Origin: Cricetomys ansorgei
Lineage: Eukaryota; Chordata; Mammalia; Rodentia; Nesomyidae
DNA: 64,000 bases
Assembly: GCA_026225945.1 (NCBI GenBank)
Contig: JAMJFZ010000702.1
Coordinates: 62,001-126,000 of the forward strand
Direction of reading: 5' to 3'
The first letter of the stretch is position 1, and each line of letters begins with the position of its first letter. The position numbers were made by a program, and so were the translations under genes. The notes beneath the pieces are model-generated. The model had not been told where the DNA came from. It saw nothing but the letters and a program-made list of their open reading frames with translations, and made no database searches. Below, in pieces: positions 61,701 through 64,000 of the stretch.

Positions 61701-64000
61701 TAAACACACTATCAATGGCTATTTCAACATAGTGGTCAATGCGCACTTATCAAACTATGCACTCTGAGTGTGATTCCAGCTTCTCTCACACACAAGACTC
61801 TCAGAAGTAACTAAAATACGTATTGCAACAGCATCTACTAAGAAACACTCTCCTAATACGCCTAACACATTGAAACACAGTTCCTATGCGTTTCTCCACT
61901 AAAACATGAATACATGTCTTTTCTAACTAAGGAAACATTGAAACTTCAAAGGCGACTACAGAAAAGAAGTGTTTCAAGAACTAAGTAACATGTGTGTTCC
62001 AAATGCAATTCTAACCGCAGGAACGTCTGAAACACAACACAGATGTAAACACACTATCAATGGCTATTTCAACATAGTGGTCAATGCGCACTTATCAAAC
62101 TATGCACTCTGAGTGTGATTCCAGCTTCTCTCACACACAAGACTCTCAGAAGTAACTAAAATACGTATTGCAACAGCATCTACTAAGAAACACTCTCCTA
62201 ATACGCCTAACACATTGAAACACAGTTCCTATGCGTTTCTCCACTAAAACATGAATACATGTCTTTTCTAACTAAGGAAACAAGGAAACTTCAAAGGCGA
62301 CTACAGAAAAGAAGTGTTTCAAGAACTAAGTAACATGTGTGTTCCAAATGCAATTCTAACCGCAGGAACGTCTGAAACACAACACAGATGTAAACACACT
62401 ATCAATGGCTATTTCAACATAGTGGTCAATGCGCACTTATCAAACTATGCACTCTGAGTGTGATTCCAGCTTCTCTCACACACAAGACTCTCAGAAGTAA
62501 CTAAAATACGTATTGCAACAGCATCTACTAAGAAACACTCTCCTAATACGCCTAACACATTGAAACACAGTTCCTATGCGTTTCTCCACTAAAACATGAA
62601 TACATGTCTTTTCTAACTAAGGAAACAAGGAAACTTCAAAGGCGACTACAGAAAAGAAGTGTGTTTCAAGAACTAAGTAACATGTGTGTTCCAAATGCAA
62701 TTCTAACCGCAGGAACGTCTGAAACACAACACAGATGTAAACACACTATCAATGGCTATTTCAACATAGTGGTCAATGCGCACTTATCAAACTATGCACT
62801 CTGAGTGTGATTCCAGCTTCTCTCACACACAAGACTCTCAGAAGTAACTAAAATACGTATTGCAACAGCATCTACTAAGAAACACTCTCCTAATACGCCT
62901 AACACATTGAAACACAGTTCCTATGCGTTTCTCCACTAAAACATGAATACATGTCTTTTCTAACTAAGGAAACATTGAAACTTCAAAGGCGACTACAGAA
63001 AAGAAGTGTTTCAAGAACTAAGTAACATGTGTGTTCCAAATGCAATTCTAACCGCAGGAACGTCTGAAACACAACCCAGATGTAAACGCACTATCAATGG
63101 CTATTTCAACATAGCGGTCAATGCGCACTTATCAAACTATGCACTCTGAGTGTGATTCCAGCTTCTCTCACACACAAGACTCTCAGAAGTAACTAAAATA
63201 CGTATTGCAACAGCATCTACTAAGAAACACTCTCCTAATACGCCTAACACACTGAAACACAGTTCCTATGCGTTTCTCCACTAAAACATGAATACATGTC
63301 TTTTCTAACTAAGGAAACATTGAAACTTCAAAGGCGACTACAGAAAAGAAGTGTTTCAAGAACTAAGTAACATGTGTGTTCCAAATGCAATTCTAACCGC
63401 AGGAACGTCTGAAACACAACACAGATGTAAACACACTATCAATGGCTATTTCAACATAGCGGTCAATGCGCACTTATCAAACTATGCACTCTGAGTGTGA
63501 TTCCAGCTTCTCTCACACACAAGACTCTCAGAAGTAACTAAAATACGTATTGCAACAGCATCTACTAAGAAACACTCTCCTAATACGCCTAACACACTGA
63601 AACACAGTTCCTATGCGTTTCTCCACTAAAACATGAATACATGTCTTTTCTAACTAAGGAAACAATTGAAACTTCAAAGGCGACTACAGAAAAGAAGTGT
63701 TTCAAGAACTAAGTAACATGTGTGTTCCAAATGCAATTCTAACCGCAGGAACGTCTGAAACACAACCCAGATGTAAACACACTATCAATGGCTATTTCAA
63801 CATAGCGGTCAATGCGCACTTATCAAACTATGCACTCTGAGTGTGATTCCAGCTTCTCTCACACACAAGACTCTCAGAAGTAACTAAAATACGTATTGCA
63901 ACAGCATCTACTAAGAAACACTCTCCTAATACGCCTAACACATTGAAACACAGTTCCTATGCGTTTCTCCACTAAAACATGAATACATGTCTTTTCTAAC
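55741..64000 (+). repeat. Satellite array, right domain, runs off the window
   Basis: About 24 regular monomers dominated by the ACATTGAAAC variant, with ATAGCGG/ATAGTGG, AACACAG/AACCCAG and ACACATTG/ACACACTG alternating among neighbours. There is no telomeric tract in this part. The last base of the window falls inside a monomer (TTTTCTAAC), so the array is longer than seen here. Confidence 0.97.

Noticed and set aside
28389..62804. Family of near-identical 61-66 codon + strand open frames repeated dozens of times
   Set aside because: They are the same stretch of the satellite monomer, opened or closed by single-base indels. There is no codon bias, promoter or homology to known proteins, and copies differ by neutral-looking changes including frameshifts.
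25558..64000. CRISPR-like array of repeats and spacers
   Set aside because: Units are 345 bp and adjacent, with no unique spacers, and the setting is a mammalian genome.

Overview
The window is mammalian nuclear DNA from a muroid rodent. It carries B1, B2 and B4-type SINEs in both orientations, (CA)n/(TG)n microsatellites, old L1 fragments and a solo ERV1-like LTR. No intact protein-coding gene, tRNA or rRNA was found. The long right-hand satellite has a monomer of about 345 bp. From memory that is the size reported for the Peromyscus centromeric satellite PMSat, so a deer-mouse-type genome is my best guess, but I could not compare sequences.

Left part (1-25557): ordinary interspersed-repeat sequence that contains the decayed, intron-bearing remains of a DENND4-family gene, most like DENND4A (a Rab10 GEF, also called c-Myc promoter-binding protein). 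Ten exons on the + strand, 7182-24519, line up in order with GT-AG borders and matching phases. They encode the end of the DENN module and the following PPR-containing region. Frameshifts, in-frame stops and one lost splice donor show that it is an unprocessed (duplicated) pseudogene. Its 3' end is missing: the next sequence is satellite.

Right part (25558-64000): about 105-110 head-to-tail copies of one AT-rich satellite monomer, all in one orientation and running off the right edge. Blocks of CCCTAA-type telomeric repeat interrupt the array at 25842-25987, 37941-38660 and 40190-40535. Several further monomers (36171-37405, 53431-53690, 54889-55055, 55606-55740) are partly telomere-like.

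The most interesting pattern is that the monomer is bipartite. One half of about 196 bp is rich in CTAA, and every telomeric tract lies in it. The other half, about 149 bp, contains no CTAA and is never invaded. The two largest blocks enter and leave the monomer at the same two points. The hybrids form a series from slight to complete telomere-like conversion. This could mean that the satellite half descends from telomeric repeats, that telomeric DNA repeatedly invades through CTAA microhomology, or that assembly polishing mixed two repeat types. Long reads would separate these.
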